Part shown: positions 1 through 6,258 of the stretch, piece by piece | Numbering within the stretch: position 1 is the stretch's first letter | How the letters are laid out: each line of letters starts with the position of its first letter | Assembly (NCBI GenBank): GCA_004296815.1 | Contig: SCVT01000607.1 | Span: 1-10,550, forward strand | Direction: 5' to 3' | Source: Reyranella sp. | GTDB lineage: Bacteria > Pseudomonadota > Alphaproteobacteria > Reyranellales > Reyranellaceae | DNA length: 10,550 bases | Position numbers and translations under genes: made by a program | Notes under the pieces: model-generated | Database searches by the model: none | What the model was told of the DNA's origin: nothing | Seen by the model: only the letters and a program-made list of their open reading frames with translations

Positions 1-1337
1 CCCAGGCCCCGGCGCGGCGTGTTGTAGATGCGCTCGAAGGCGAGATCGTCGTCGTGCTGGACCGTCACGCGACAGTAGGCCAGCGCGTCGCGGATCTCCT
101 GGCGCTCGTAGAAGCGCGGGCCGCCGATCACCCGGTAGGGCAGGCCCATGGTGATGAAGCGCTCCTCGAACTCGCGCGTCTGGAAACCGGCACGGACCAG
201 GATGGCGATCTGAGCCAGCCGGTGCTTGTCGCGCTGCAGCGCCTCGATCTCCTCGCCGATCGTGCGCGCCTCCTCGTCGCCGTCCCAGACGCCGCGCAGC
301 GAGATGCGCTCGCCTTCCTTGGCCTCGGTCCACAGGGTCTTGCCGAGACGGCCCTCGTTGTGGGCGATCAGATGCGAGGCGGCGGCGAGGATGTGTGGCG
401 TCGAACGGTAGTTGCGCTCCAGCCGGACGATCGTGGCGCCGGGGAAATCCTTCTCGAAGCGCAGGATGTTGCCGACCTCGGCGCCGCGCCAGCCGTAGAT
501 CGACTGGTCGTCGTCCCCGACGCAGCAGACGTCCTGCGTGCCCTGAGCGAGCAGGCGCAGCCAGAGATACTGGGCCACGTTGGTGTCCTGGTACTCGTCG
601 ACCAGGATGTGACGGAAGCGCCGGTGGTACTGAGCCAGCACGTCGGGATGCTGCTGCCAGAGCGTCACGCAGTGCATCACCAGGTCGCCGAAGTCGACGG
701 CGTTCACCTCGGCGAGCCGCGTCTGATACTGGCGGTAGATCTCGGCGGCCTTGCCGCCGGCGAACTCGCCGGCATCGTCGGCCGAGACCTTGTCGGGCGT
801 CAGCGCACGGTCCTTCCAGCGCTGGATGATCCCAGAGAGGATCCGCGCCGGCCACTTCTTGTCGTCGATCCCCTCCGCCTGCAGGAGCTGCTTGATCAGC
901 CGCGTCTGATCGTCGGTGTCGAGGATGGTGAAGTTGCTCTTGAGGCCGATCAGCTCGGCGTGCCGGCGCAGTACGCGCACGCCCACCGAATGGAATGTGC
1001 CCAGCCACATGCCGTCGGCGGCGCCGCCTATCAGGGTCGCCACGCGGTCGAGCATTTCGCGCGCAGCCTTGTTGGTAAAGGTGACGGCCAGCACCTGCGA
1101 GGGGCGCGTCTGCCCGGTGATCAGCAAATGGGCGATGCGGGTGGTCAGCACACGCGTCTTGCCGGTGCCGGCACCGGCCAGGACGAGCAGCGGGCCGCCG
1201 CTATGGGTGACCGCCTGGCGTTGTTCTGCGTTCAGGCCGTCGAGGTGGGCGCTGGGCGCGACGGCGCGGCGCGCCGGGACAGGATCGGCCGGTGCGGCAT
1301 CGTCGGTGATTTCGAACGGATCGGCGGGGGGCGCCAT
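1..1337 (-). CDS. uvrD: UvrD/PcrA-family ATP-dependent DNA helicase, N-terminal part (3' end outside window)
   Basis: Superfamily 1A 3'-5' DNA helicase. The family unwinds DNA in nucleotide excision and mismatch repair and clears replication forks. The visible 445 codons carry the motifs in order: LNAEQRQAV (Q-motif region, residues 35-43), Walker A AGAGTGKT (54-61, K60), TFTNKAAREM (motif Ia), Walker B DEYQD (247-251), GDDDQSIYGWRGA (motif III, from residue 271) and NYRST (motif IV, 309-313). Family members usually have about 700-780 residues, so the C-terminal helicase domain lies beyond the left edge. The ATG at 1337 is chosen because an in-frame TGA lies only 9 bases upstream and no in-frame Met follows before the helicase core. 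This leaves an Ala/Pro/Asp-rich extension of about 33 residues before the core. No Shine-Dalgarno sequence precedes the start. The gene is divergent from the HtrA-like gene. Assignment to the UvrD/PcrA/Rep group is firm; UvrD versus PcrA naming is convention. Confidence 0.95.
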   Translation of the reverse strand, partial: MAPPADPFEITDDAAPADPVPARRAVAPSAHLDGLNAEQRQAVTHSGGPLLVLAGAGTGKTRVLTTRIAHLLITGQTRPSQVLAVTFTNKAAREMLDRVATLIGGAADGMWLGTFHSVGVRVLRRHAELIGLKSNFTILDTDDQTRLIKQLLQAEGIDDKKWPARILSGIIQRWKDRALTPDKVSADDAGEFAGGKAAEIYRQYQTRLAEVNAVDFGDLVMHCVTLWQQHPDVLAQYHRRFRHILVDEYQDTNVAQYLWLRLLAQGTQDVCCVGDDDQSIYGWRGAEVGNILRFEKDFPGATIVRLERNYRSTPHILAAASHLIAHNEGRLGKTLWTEAKEGERISLRGVWDGDEEARTIGEEIEALQRDKHRLAQIAILVRAGFQTREFEERFITMGLPYRVIGGPRFYERQEIRDALAYCRVTVQHDDDLAFERIYNTPRRGL

Positions 1338-1344
1338 GCACCGT

Positions 1345-1352
1345 CATATAGC
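1345..1352 (-). promoter_or_regulatory. Candidate -10 element for uvrD, implying a nearly leaderless transcript
   Basis: On the minus strand the octamer GCTATATG lies 7 bases upstream of the uvrD ATG. It matches 7 of 8 positions of the alphaproteobacterial (Caulobacter-type) housekeeping -10 consensus GCTANAWC, as I recall it. Transcription from it would begin only a base or two before the start codon. That fits the absence of any Shine-Dalgarno sequence. No convincing -35 hexamer is visible at 16-18 bases, so the call is tentative. Confidence 0.35.
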
Positions 1353-1405
1353 AATCGGGGGCGCAGACGCCTATCTTTGAGACTGTGGACGCGCTTGTTG
1401 CGCGC

Positions 1406-1410
1406 GGAGG
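1406..1410 (+). promoter_or_regulatory. Ribosome binding site that fixes the start of the HtrA-like gene
   Basis: GGAGG ends 7 bases before the ATG at 1418, an ideal spacing. The frame is also open from a GTG at 1385, which would add 11 residues, but that GTG has no purine-rich site before it. The ATG at 1418 is therefore preferred. Confidence 0.65.
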
Positions 1411-1417
1411 TGTGCGG

Positions 1418-2437
1418 ATGGCCCGAGGGTTGAACGGTTCCGCCAACGGCGCAGGTCACTGGCCGCCGCCCGGCCAGGAGGGCGTCGTCGCCCGGACGCC
1501 CGGCGACGGCTCGAACCTGCCGCCGGCGGTCGCGGCGGCGTTGCCCGCCGTGGTCGGCGTCAAGACGTCGATTCCTGCGAATCGCCGGTCGGCCCAGACT
1601 TTGGGTACGGAGCGCGAAGGCTACGGCATCCTGCTCGATGAGAAGGGTCTGGTGGTCACGATCGGCTACCTGATCATGGAGGCCGCCAGCGTCATCGTCA
1701 CGGACGTCGACGGCAACGAGCTGCCGGCCCGCATCGTGGGCTACGATTACGAAAGCGGCTTCGGGCTGGTGCGTACCGAGGAGCCGATCCCCCAGAAGCC
1801 GATGCGCTTCGGCGATTCCGACCAGCTCGTCCTGCGCAGCGAAGCCTATGTCGCGGGTCTGGGCGGGGCGAAGGCCACGCTCAAGGTCAAGGTCGCCGGC
1901 CGGCGCGAGTTCGCGGGTTACTGGGAGTACCTGCTCGACAACGCGATCTTCACCGTGCCGGCCTATCCGGTGTGGGGCGGCTCGGCATTGGTCGGCCAGG
2001 AGGGCGAGTTGCTGGGCGTCGGCTCGTTGCTCGTTCAGGAGGCGCTCGGCCCGGGGGCGCCGGCCTTCCCCGGCAACATGTACGTGCCGATCAACCGCCT
2101 GAAGCCGATCTTCGAGGAGCTGGTCTCGACCGGAAAGCTCGCGTCGCCGGCCCGGCCGTGGCTCGGCCTCTACACGATCGAGCACATGGGCCGGCTCGTG
2201 GTCGCCGGCATTTCCGAAGGCGGTCCGGCCGACCGCGCCGGCCTGCAGCGCAACGACATCCTGCAAGCGCTGAACGACGAGGTGCTCGACGACGTCGCCG
2301 ACTTCTACCGCAAGCTCTGGGCGATTGGTCCGGCCGGCACGGCGGTCAAGCTCCGCATGGAGCGCGACAACGATGCGTTCGAAGTCACGGTGCGGACCGG
2401 CGATCGCGCGGGCTATCACCGGTTCGGCACGGACTGA
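1418..2437 (+). CDS. HtrA/DegP-like trypsin-fold + PDZ protein with degenerate catalytic triad (pseudoprotease)
   Basis: A 339-residue protein with the layout of an S1C (HtrA/DegP) protease. A trypsin-like domain covers about residues 40-235 and one PDZ domain about 244-335 (starts PARPWLGLY, with AGISEGGPADRAGLQRNDIL). The active site appears dead. The slot of the catalytic His in the usual VTNNHVI motif reads VTIGYLI, giving Tyr84. The slot of the catalytic Asp (usual DPxTDLA) reads DYESGFG, giving Gly114. The slot of the nucleophile in GNSGGPL reads PVWGGSAL, giving Trp186. No signal peptide or membrane segment is visible at the N-terminus, which is Gly/Pro-rich, so the protein is probably cytoplasmic, unlike classical periplasmic HtrA. 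The reading frame is intact and codon use matches its neighbours, so this is not a decaying gene. A peptide-binding or scaffold role through the PDZ domain is the likeliest inference. The fold is sure, the function unknown. Confidence 0.85.
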   Translation: MARGLNGSANGAGHWPPPGQEGVVARTPGDGSNLPPAVAAALPAVVGVKTSIPANRRSAQTLGTEREGYGILLDEKGLVVTIGYLIMEAASVIVTDVDGNELPARIVGYDYESGFGLVRTEEPIPQKPMRFGDSDQLVLRSEAYVAGLGGAKATLKVKVAGRREFAGYWEYLLDNAIFTVPAYPVWGGSALVGQEGELLGVGSLLVQEALGPGAPAFPGNMYVPINRLKPIFEELVSTGKLASPARPWLGLYTIEHMGRLVVAGISEGGPADRAGLQRNDILQALNDEVLDDVADFYRKLWAIGPAGTAVKLRMERDNDAFEVTVRTGDRAGYHRFGTD

Positions 2438-2456
2438 GCCTGTGCATAGCGGCGCT

Positions 2457-2485
2457 TTGACTTCGCGTCCGCGCGCTGCATAGGT
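2457..2485 (+). promoter_or_regulatory. Candidate promoter for the MBL-monooxygenase operon
   Basis: TTGACT at 2457-2462 is a good -35 hexamer. At 17 bases it is followed by ATAGGT (2480-2485), a weak -10. It lies in the 76-base gap between the HtrA-like stop and the MBL start. A 7-base direct repeat TGCATAG (2443-2449 and 2477-2483) flanks the -35 and overlaps the -10. The MBL gene has its own GGGGGA ribosome site at 2503-2508. The weak -10 keeps confidence low. Confidence 0.35.
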
Positions 2486-2513
2486 TCACCCCACCAGCGT
2501 ACGGGGGATTTCG

Positions 2514-3470
2514 ATGGCCAAGGCGTTCGCCTCGCAAGCCGACATGGCGGAGAAGAAGATCACCTTCAGCCGTCTGTCCGAGCACGCCTATGCCTTCACG
2601 GCCGAGGGCGATCCCAACACCGGCATCGTGGTCGGCGACGACGCGGTGATGGTGATCGACACGCAGGCGACGCCCAAGATGGCGGAGCAGGTGATCGAGC
2701 GCATCCGCACCGTCACCGACAAGCCGATCAGGTACGTCGTGCTCTCGCACTATCATGCCGTGCGCGTGCTGGGTGCCAGTGGCTTCAACCCCGAGCACAT
2801 CATCTGCAGCGAGGCGACGCGCGAGATGATCGTCGAGCGCGGCGCGCAGGACTACAAGAGCGAGCTGCAGCGCTTCCCCCGCCTCTTCCAGGCGGCCGAG
2901 ACCATTCCCGGCCTGACCTGGCCCACCATCACCTTCGGCGACCGCATGAGCCTGTGGCTGGGCAAGCTACAGGTCGACATCATCCATGCCGGCCGTGGCC
3001 ACACCAAGGGCGACACGATCGTCTGGCTGCCCGAGGAACGCACCCTGTTCAGCGGCGACCTCGTCGAGTACGGCGCCACGCCCTATTGCGGCGACGCTCA
3101 CTACAAGGATTGGCCCGAGACCCTGCAGAAGCTGCGCGACCTCAAGGCCGAGGCGCTGGTGCCGGGGCGCGGTGACGCGCTGATCGGTGAGAACGCTGTG
3201 GAGGAGGGCATCGCGGGCACGCAGGCCTTCCTGGCCGATCTCTACAAGGTCGTGGCCAAGAGCGCCGAGGCCGGCGACTCGCTGAAGCAGTCCTACGACA
3301 AGGCGATGGCCGCGCTGCAGCCGCGCTACGGCAACTGGGTCATCTTCGAGCACTGCATGCCGTTCGACGTGAGCCGGGCCTACGACGAGGCTAAGGGCCT
3401 CGATCATCCGCGCATCTGGACGGCCGAGCGCGACATCGAGATGTGGGCCGCCCTGGAGCAAGCCGGCTGA
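2514..3470 (+). CDS. MBL-fold metallohydrolase with modified HxHxDH motif
   Basis: A 318-residue metallo-beta-lactamase-fold protein. The metal motif region reads LSHYHAVRVLGAS: the first two His (H79, H81) are kept, but the Asp-His of HxHxDH are V83 and R84. Further ligand motifs remain: GRGHTKGD (H163) and FSGDLVEY (D182). The usual last His appears as VPGRGDAL (R219). It may therefore keep one metal site (H79/H81/H163 with D182) and lack the second. The segment around 189-199, with Cys192 and His196 in PYCGDAH, could supply alternative ligands. Start: GGGGGA at 2503-2508 precedes the ATG by 5 bases; an internal Met11 is the alternative. No signal peptide is seen, so it is likely cytoplasmic. 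The gene leads the operon, 10 bases ahead of a flavin monooxygenase, so hydrolysis of an aromatic-derived ester, lactone or thioester is a reasonable guess. The substrate cannot be read from the sequence. Confidence 0.88.
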   Translation: MAKAFASQADMAEKKITFSRLSEHAYAFTAEGDPNTGIVVGDDAVMVIDTQATPKMAEQVIERIRTVTDKPIRYVVLSHYHAVRVLGASGFNPEHIICSEATREMIVERGAQDYKSELQRFPRLFQAAETIPGLTWPTITFGDRMSLWLGKLQVDIIHAGRGHTKGDTIVWLPEERTLFSGDLVEYGATPYCGDAHYKDWPETLQKLRDLKAEALVPGRGDALIGENAVEEGIAGTQAFLADLYKVVAKSAEAGDSLKQSYDKAMAALQPRYGNWVIFEHCMPFDVSRAYDEAKGLDHPRIWTAERDIEMWAALEQAG

Positions 3471-3480
3471 CGTCGATCGA

Positions 3481-5079
3481 ATGGGCTCCTACGAGTATCG
3501 CCACTATCCTTATCGCCGGCCGGCCGAACTTGACGGCCAGGAAAACGGCAAGGGAACACGCCGGCCGATCCTGATCGTCGGAGCCGGCATGGCCGGGCCG
3601 ACGCTCGCTTTGGAGATGGCCGCGCGCGGCGTGCCGGTGGTGGTCCTCGACGACAGCGACACGGTGAGCGTCGGCAGCCGCTCGATCTGCCAGGCCAAGC
3701 ACAGTCTCGAGGTGTGGGACCGCTTCGGCATCGCCGGGAAGATGGTCGAGAAGGGCATCACTTGGGACGAGGGCGAAGTCTATCTCAGGGACAAGCCGGT
3801 CTTCCGCTTCAACCTGCAGCCCGCGCCCGGTCACAAGTTCCCGGCCTTCGTGAACCTCCAGCAATATTACGTGGAGCAGTACCTCTACGATCGATGCCTC
3901 GCCGACCCGCTGATCGAGATGCGCTTCAGGAACAAGGTGGTCGGCGTCGCGCCGCATCCGGACCATGTCGTGGCGACCGTGGAGACGCCTGACGGCACCT
4001 ACGACATCGAGGCGGACTGGCTTGTTGCCTGCGACGGCGTGCGCAGCCCGGTCCGCCACATGCTGGGCTTGGCCTACCCGGGCGAGATCTTTCACGATCA
4101 GTTCCTGATCGCCGACATCCGCTTGTTGAACGAGCTGCCGAAGGAGCGGCGCTTCTGGTTCTATCCGCCGTTCCACCCCACGCATTCGGTGCTGCTGCAC
4201 CGGCAGGCCGACGACGTGCTGCGGGTCGATTTCCAGTTCGGTCCCGACGCCGATGCGGACGAGGAGAGGAAACCCGAGAATGTCGACCGCCGGCTGCGAC
4301 TGATGTTCGGCCCCGACGCGCGCTGGGAACACGAGTGGACTAGCGTCTACACCTTCACCTGCCGCATGATGGAGCGCTTCGTGCACGGCCGGGTGATCTT
4401 CGCGGGCGACGCCGCGCACGTGGTGTCGCCGTTCGGCGCGCGCGGCGGCAACGGCGCGGTGGCCGACGTCAACAATCTCGCTTGGAAGCTCGCCCTCGTC
4501 ATGGCGGGCAAGGCGCCGGTCGCCCTCCTCGATACCTATTGCAGCGAGCGTCGCGCGGCGGCGCAGGAGAACATCCTCAACTCGACGCGCAGCACCGATT
4601 TCGTCATGCCCAAGTTCCCGGCCTCGCGCGCCTTCCGCGATGCTGCGCTCGCCCTGGCACGCGATTTTCCCTTCGCCCGGGCGTTGATCAACAGCGGGCG
4701 CCTCTCGGTGCCGACAGTTCAGCCTGGCTCGCCGCTCGACACTCCTGATGCAGACGGCGACTGGAGCGGCGGTCCGCCGCCGGGTTGCGCCATGCTCGAT
4801 GCGCCGGTTGGCGGCGGCTGGTTGGTCGACCGGATGGGCCAAGACTTCACCGTGCTGACGTTCGGCGCTGCTGCGAAGCCCTTGCCGGACGTGCCGCTGG
4901 TCGAGATCGGCGATGAGCCGCTCGCCCGGGAGCGCTACGATGCGCGGCCGGGCACGACCTATCTTGTCCGCCCCGATCGTTACGTCGCCGCGCGCTGGCG
5001 CCGGTTCGATCCGGCAGCGGTGGCGGCCGCGCTCGCTCGCGCATCGGGAAAGGATACCTCATGCTCCAGCGCACGTTGA
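3481..5079 (+). CDS. Group A FAD-dependent aromatic monooxygenase (MhpA/PheA-like)
   Basis: A 532-residue flavoprotein of the para-hydroxybenzoate hydroxylase-fold group, which uses NAD(P)H and O2 to hydroxylate aromatic rings. The three signature motifs are present: dinucleotide-binding GAGMAG (residues 34-39, followed by VVVLDD), the DG motif ACDGVRSPVRH (D185-G186), and the GD motif FAGDAAHVVSPFGARGGNG (G309-D310), which contacts the FAD ribityl and phosphates. After about residue 420 comes a smaller C-terminal domain ending in YLVRPDRYVAARWR, typical of the thioredoxin-like tail of phenol and 3-(3-hydroxyphenyl)propionate hydroxylases. Total length also fits that group (about 550). The N-terminal 28 residues before the FAD strand are Tyr/Arg-rich and unusual. 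The ATG at 3481 follows the MBL stop by 10 bases with no clear Shine-Dalgarno, suggesting coupled translation. Its end overlaps the DUF2783 gene by 19 bases. The exact phenolic substrate is unknown. Confidence 0.92.
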   Translation: MGSYEYRHYPYRRPAELDGQENGKGTRRPILIVGAGMAGPTLALEMAARGVPVVVLDDSDTVSVGSRSICQAKHSLEVWDRFGIAGKMVEKGITWDEGEVYLRDKPVFRFNLQPAPGHKFPAFVNLQQYYVEQYLYDRCLADPLIEMRFRNKVVGVAPHPDHVVATVETPDGTYDIEADWLVACDGVRSPVRHMLGLAYPGEIFHDQFLIADIRLLNELPKERRFWFYPPFHPTHSVLLHRQADDVLRVDFQFGPDADADEERKPENVDRRLRLMFGPDARWEHEWTSVYTFTCRMMERFVHGRVIFAGDAAHVVSPFGARGGNGAVADVNNLAWKLALVMAGKAPVALLDTYCSERRAAAQENILNSTRSTDFVMPKFPASRAFRDAALALARDFPFARALINSGRLSVPTVQPGSPLDTPDADGDWSGGPPPGCAMLDAPVGGGWLVDRMGQDFTVLTFGAAAKPLPDVPLVEIGDEPLARERYDARPGTTYLVRPDRYVAARWRRFDPAAVAAALARASGKDTSCSSAR

Positions 5080-5258
5080 ACCTCGCCCGGCCGGACGATG
5101 TCTACAACGCCATCGTCGACGCCCACAAAGGGTTGAGCGACGAGCAGTGCCGCGCCTTCGACGCGCGGCTGATCCTGCTGCTGGCCAACCATGTCGGCGA
5201 CGAGGCCGCGATCCGCGAGGCCCTGGCTGCAGCGCGAGAGACACTGGACAAGGCATGA
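5061..5258 (+). CDS. DUF2783 family small protein
   Basis: A 65-residue, mostly helical acidic protein with the pattern I recognise as DUF2783: PDDVYNAIVDAHKGLSDEQ, then ARLILLLANHVGDEAAIREAL. It has no signal peptide, metal motif or membrane segment. AAGGA at 5050-5054 lies 6 bases before the ATG, and the start sits inside the last 19 bases of the monooxygenase gene in another frame. Its TGA overlaps the GNAT start codon as ATGA. The tight overlap, and my recollection that this family commonly sits beside FAD-dependent monooxygenases of this type, suggest it works with the monooxygenase, perhaps as a small subunit or stabilising partner. No biochemical function is known to me. Family assignment is from memory of its consensus. 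Confidence 0.85.
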   Translation: MLQRTLNLARPDDVYNAIVDAHKGLSDEQCRAFDARLILLLANHVGDEAAIREALAAARETLDKA

Positions 5259-5755
5259 TCGCGAATCCGATTACCGTCCGCCCGGCGACCGTCGACGACG
5301 TCGACACGTTGCACCGCTTCTCGGTCGACCTCGCGACCTACGAGGACGAGCCCGACGCGGTCGCCTCGACGCCGCAGACCCTGGCGCGCGACGGCTTTGG
5401 CGCCAACCCGCAGTTCGCCGCCCTGATCGCCGAACGCGCCGGCAAGCCGGTGGGCTTCGCGCTCTACACGTTCAACTACTCGGTCTGGACGGCGGCACGC
5501 GGCATCTTCATCGAGGATATCTGGGTCGTTCCCGAGGAACGTCGCGGCGGCGTGGCGCGTGCGCTGATGCAGGGCCTCGCCCGAGAGTGCGCGGCCAAGG
5601 GCTACAAGCGCATCGACCTCAACGTGCTTGACTGGAACCCGGCGCGCGGCTTCTACGAGCGGCTGGGCTATCGCTGGATACGCAACTGGCTGCCCTATCG
5701 CCTGAGCGGCGAGGCGCTGGCCAGGCTGGCTAGCTCTTCCTCGAAAGACCCATGA
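5255..5755 (+). CDS. GNAT-family N-acetyltransferase, spermidine/thialysine acetyltransferase-like
   Basis: A 166-residue acetyl-CoA-dependent N-acetyltransferase. It begins MIANPITVRPATVDD, the usual first strand and helix of GNAT proteins. It has the central strand and pyrophosphate loop EDIWVVPEERRGGVARALM (loop R96-R-G-G-V-A101) and the C-terminal motif VLDWNPARGFYERLGY. The run LYTFNYSVWTAARGIFIEDIW (about residues 70-90) and the LDWN motif resemble SSAT2/thialysine acetyltransferases, which acetylate primary amines of polyamines or lysine analogues. The start is the ATG of an ATGA overlap with the DUF2783 stop; the frame remains open upstream in the monooxygenase region, but that stretch is out-of-frame antisense-like composition, not GNAT sequence. 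The 3' end overlaps the convergent thioesterase gene by 26 bases. GNAT membership is sure; amine specificity is only suggested. Confidence 0.9.
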   Translation: MIANPITVRPATVDDVDTLHRFSVDLATYEDEPDAVASTPQTLARDGFGANPQFAALIAERAGKPVGFALYTFNYSVWTAARGIFIEDIWVVPEERRGGVARALMQGLARECAAKGYKRIDLNVLDWNPARGFYERLGYRWIRNWLPYRLSGEALARLASSSSKDP

Positions 5756-6248
5756 CGCGGCCGGCCTTGGCGGGCTTCGGCAACGCCTTGTGCGTCTCCC
5801 AGATCGCTTCGAGACGCTCGGCGACCGGCACCGGCCACGGCGCGGAGCGCCGCGTGGCGTAGCCGATGTTCATCACGATCGTCTCGTTGGTCGCCGCCAG
5901 GTAGCCCTGCTCGGCGTGAAACATCTCGTGGAAGAGATGGACCTTCTTGGCGTCGCGCGCGAGGAGCTGCGTCGCGAACCGCATGGGAGCGCCTTCGCGC
6001 AACTCGCGGTCGTAGGTCACGTGGGTCTCGAGCACGAAGGTCATGCCGAGCTTGCCGTCAACGTAGCGCCGGCCCAGTCCCATGTTGCGCATGAAGGCGC
6101 CGGACGCCTGGTCGAAGGCGGTGACGTAGAAGGCCACGTTCATGTGGCCGTTCCAGTCGACCCATTCGGGCAGGACAGTCGAGCGGTGCGTGTCGAGCGG
6201 GGCGCGGGTGACGAGCTCGGGCAGTTCGTACGGCAGTGTCTGGAGCAT
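5730..6248 (-). CDS. Hotdog-fold acyl-CoA thioesterase, copy A
   Basis: A 172-residue single hotdog-domain protein of the 4HBT/YbgC-like type. The signature PEWVDWNGHMNVAFY (residues 27-41) holds the expected catalytic Asp31 and the GHMN turn (34-37). The following strands include MTFVLETHVTYDRELREG and YLAATNETIVMNI. The family hydrolyses acyl-CoA thioesters as homodimers or tetramers in the cytoplasm. The sequence also resembles the betainyl-CoA thioesterase (CdhB) of carnitine catabolism and the C-terminal domain of fused carnitine dehydrogenases, so a short or charged acyl-CoA is possible. The ATG at 6248 is chosen because upstream codons in this frame run antisense through the partner gene and are not hotdog sequence. 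It starts 10 bases after the stop of copy B, so the two are co-transcribed. Its stop overlaps the convergent GNAT gene. Confidence 0.88.
   Translation of the reverse strand: MLQTLPYELPELVTRAPLDTHRSTVLPEWVDWNGHMNVAFYVTAFDQASGAFMRNMGLGRRYVDGKLGMTFVLETHVTYDRELREGAPMRFATQLLARDAKKVHLFHEMFHAEQGYLAATNETIVMNIGYATRRSAPWPVPVAERLEAIWETHKALPKPAKAGRVMGLSRKS
5831..5855. repeat. 25-base perfect direct repeat shared by the two thioesterase genes (second copy 6357-6381)
   Basis: Bases 5831-5855 are identical to 6357-6381. Both encode the segment YATRRSAPWP in the C-terminal part of the hotdog proteins. The identity extends with few mismatches on the downstream side. It marks a gene duplication whose DNA has not fully diverged, and could serve as homology for unequal recombination between the two copies. 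Confidence 0.85.
6134..6160. repeat. 27-base perfect direct repeat shared by the two thioesterase genes (second copy 6660-6686)
   Basis: Bases 6134-6160 equal 6660-6686. They encode the active-site segment from DWNGHMNV. Both repeat pairs are offset by the same 526 bases, as expected for a tandem duplication of the whole gene with no net indel between these two sites. Confidence 0.85.
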
Positions 6249-6258
6249 GAACGCTGGG

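Noticed and set aside
1385..1417. A GTG start for the HtrA-like gene giving 11 more residues.
   Set aside because: It has no ribosome site, while the ATG at 1418 has GGAGG at ideal spacing. The extra residues carry no signal sequence either.
54..1433. A 459-codon open frame on the plus strand.
   Set aside because: It is antisense to uvrD, whose helicase motifs are unmistakable on the minus strand. Long antisense frames are expected in GC-rich DNA, and the translation shows no domain.
1232..2419. A 395-codon minus-strand frame opposite the HtrA-like gene.
   Set aside because: It has Arg/Asp/His-rich composition typical of antisense translation in high-GC genes, and the opposite strand carries clear trypsin-fold and PDZ sequence.
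3391..4842. A 483-codon minus-strand frame opposite the monooxygenase.
   Set aside because: All FAD motifs lie on the plus strand. The antisense product is low-complexity and has no recognisable fold.
4913..5254. An upstream extension of the GNAT frame to 280 residues.
   Set aside because: The added part overlaps the monooxygenase and DUF2783 genes and is Arg/Pro-rich out-of-frame sequence. The GNAT fold starts at the ATG at 5255.
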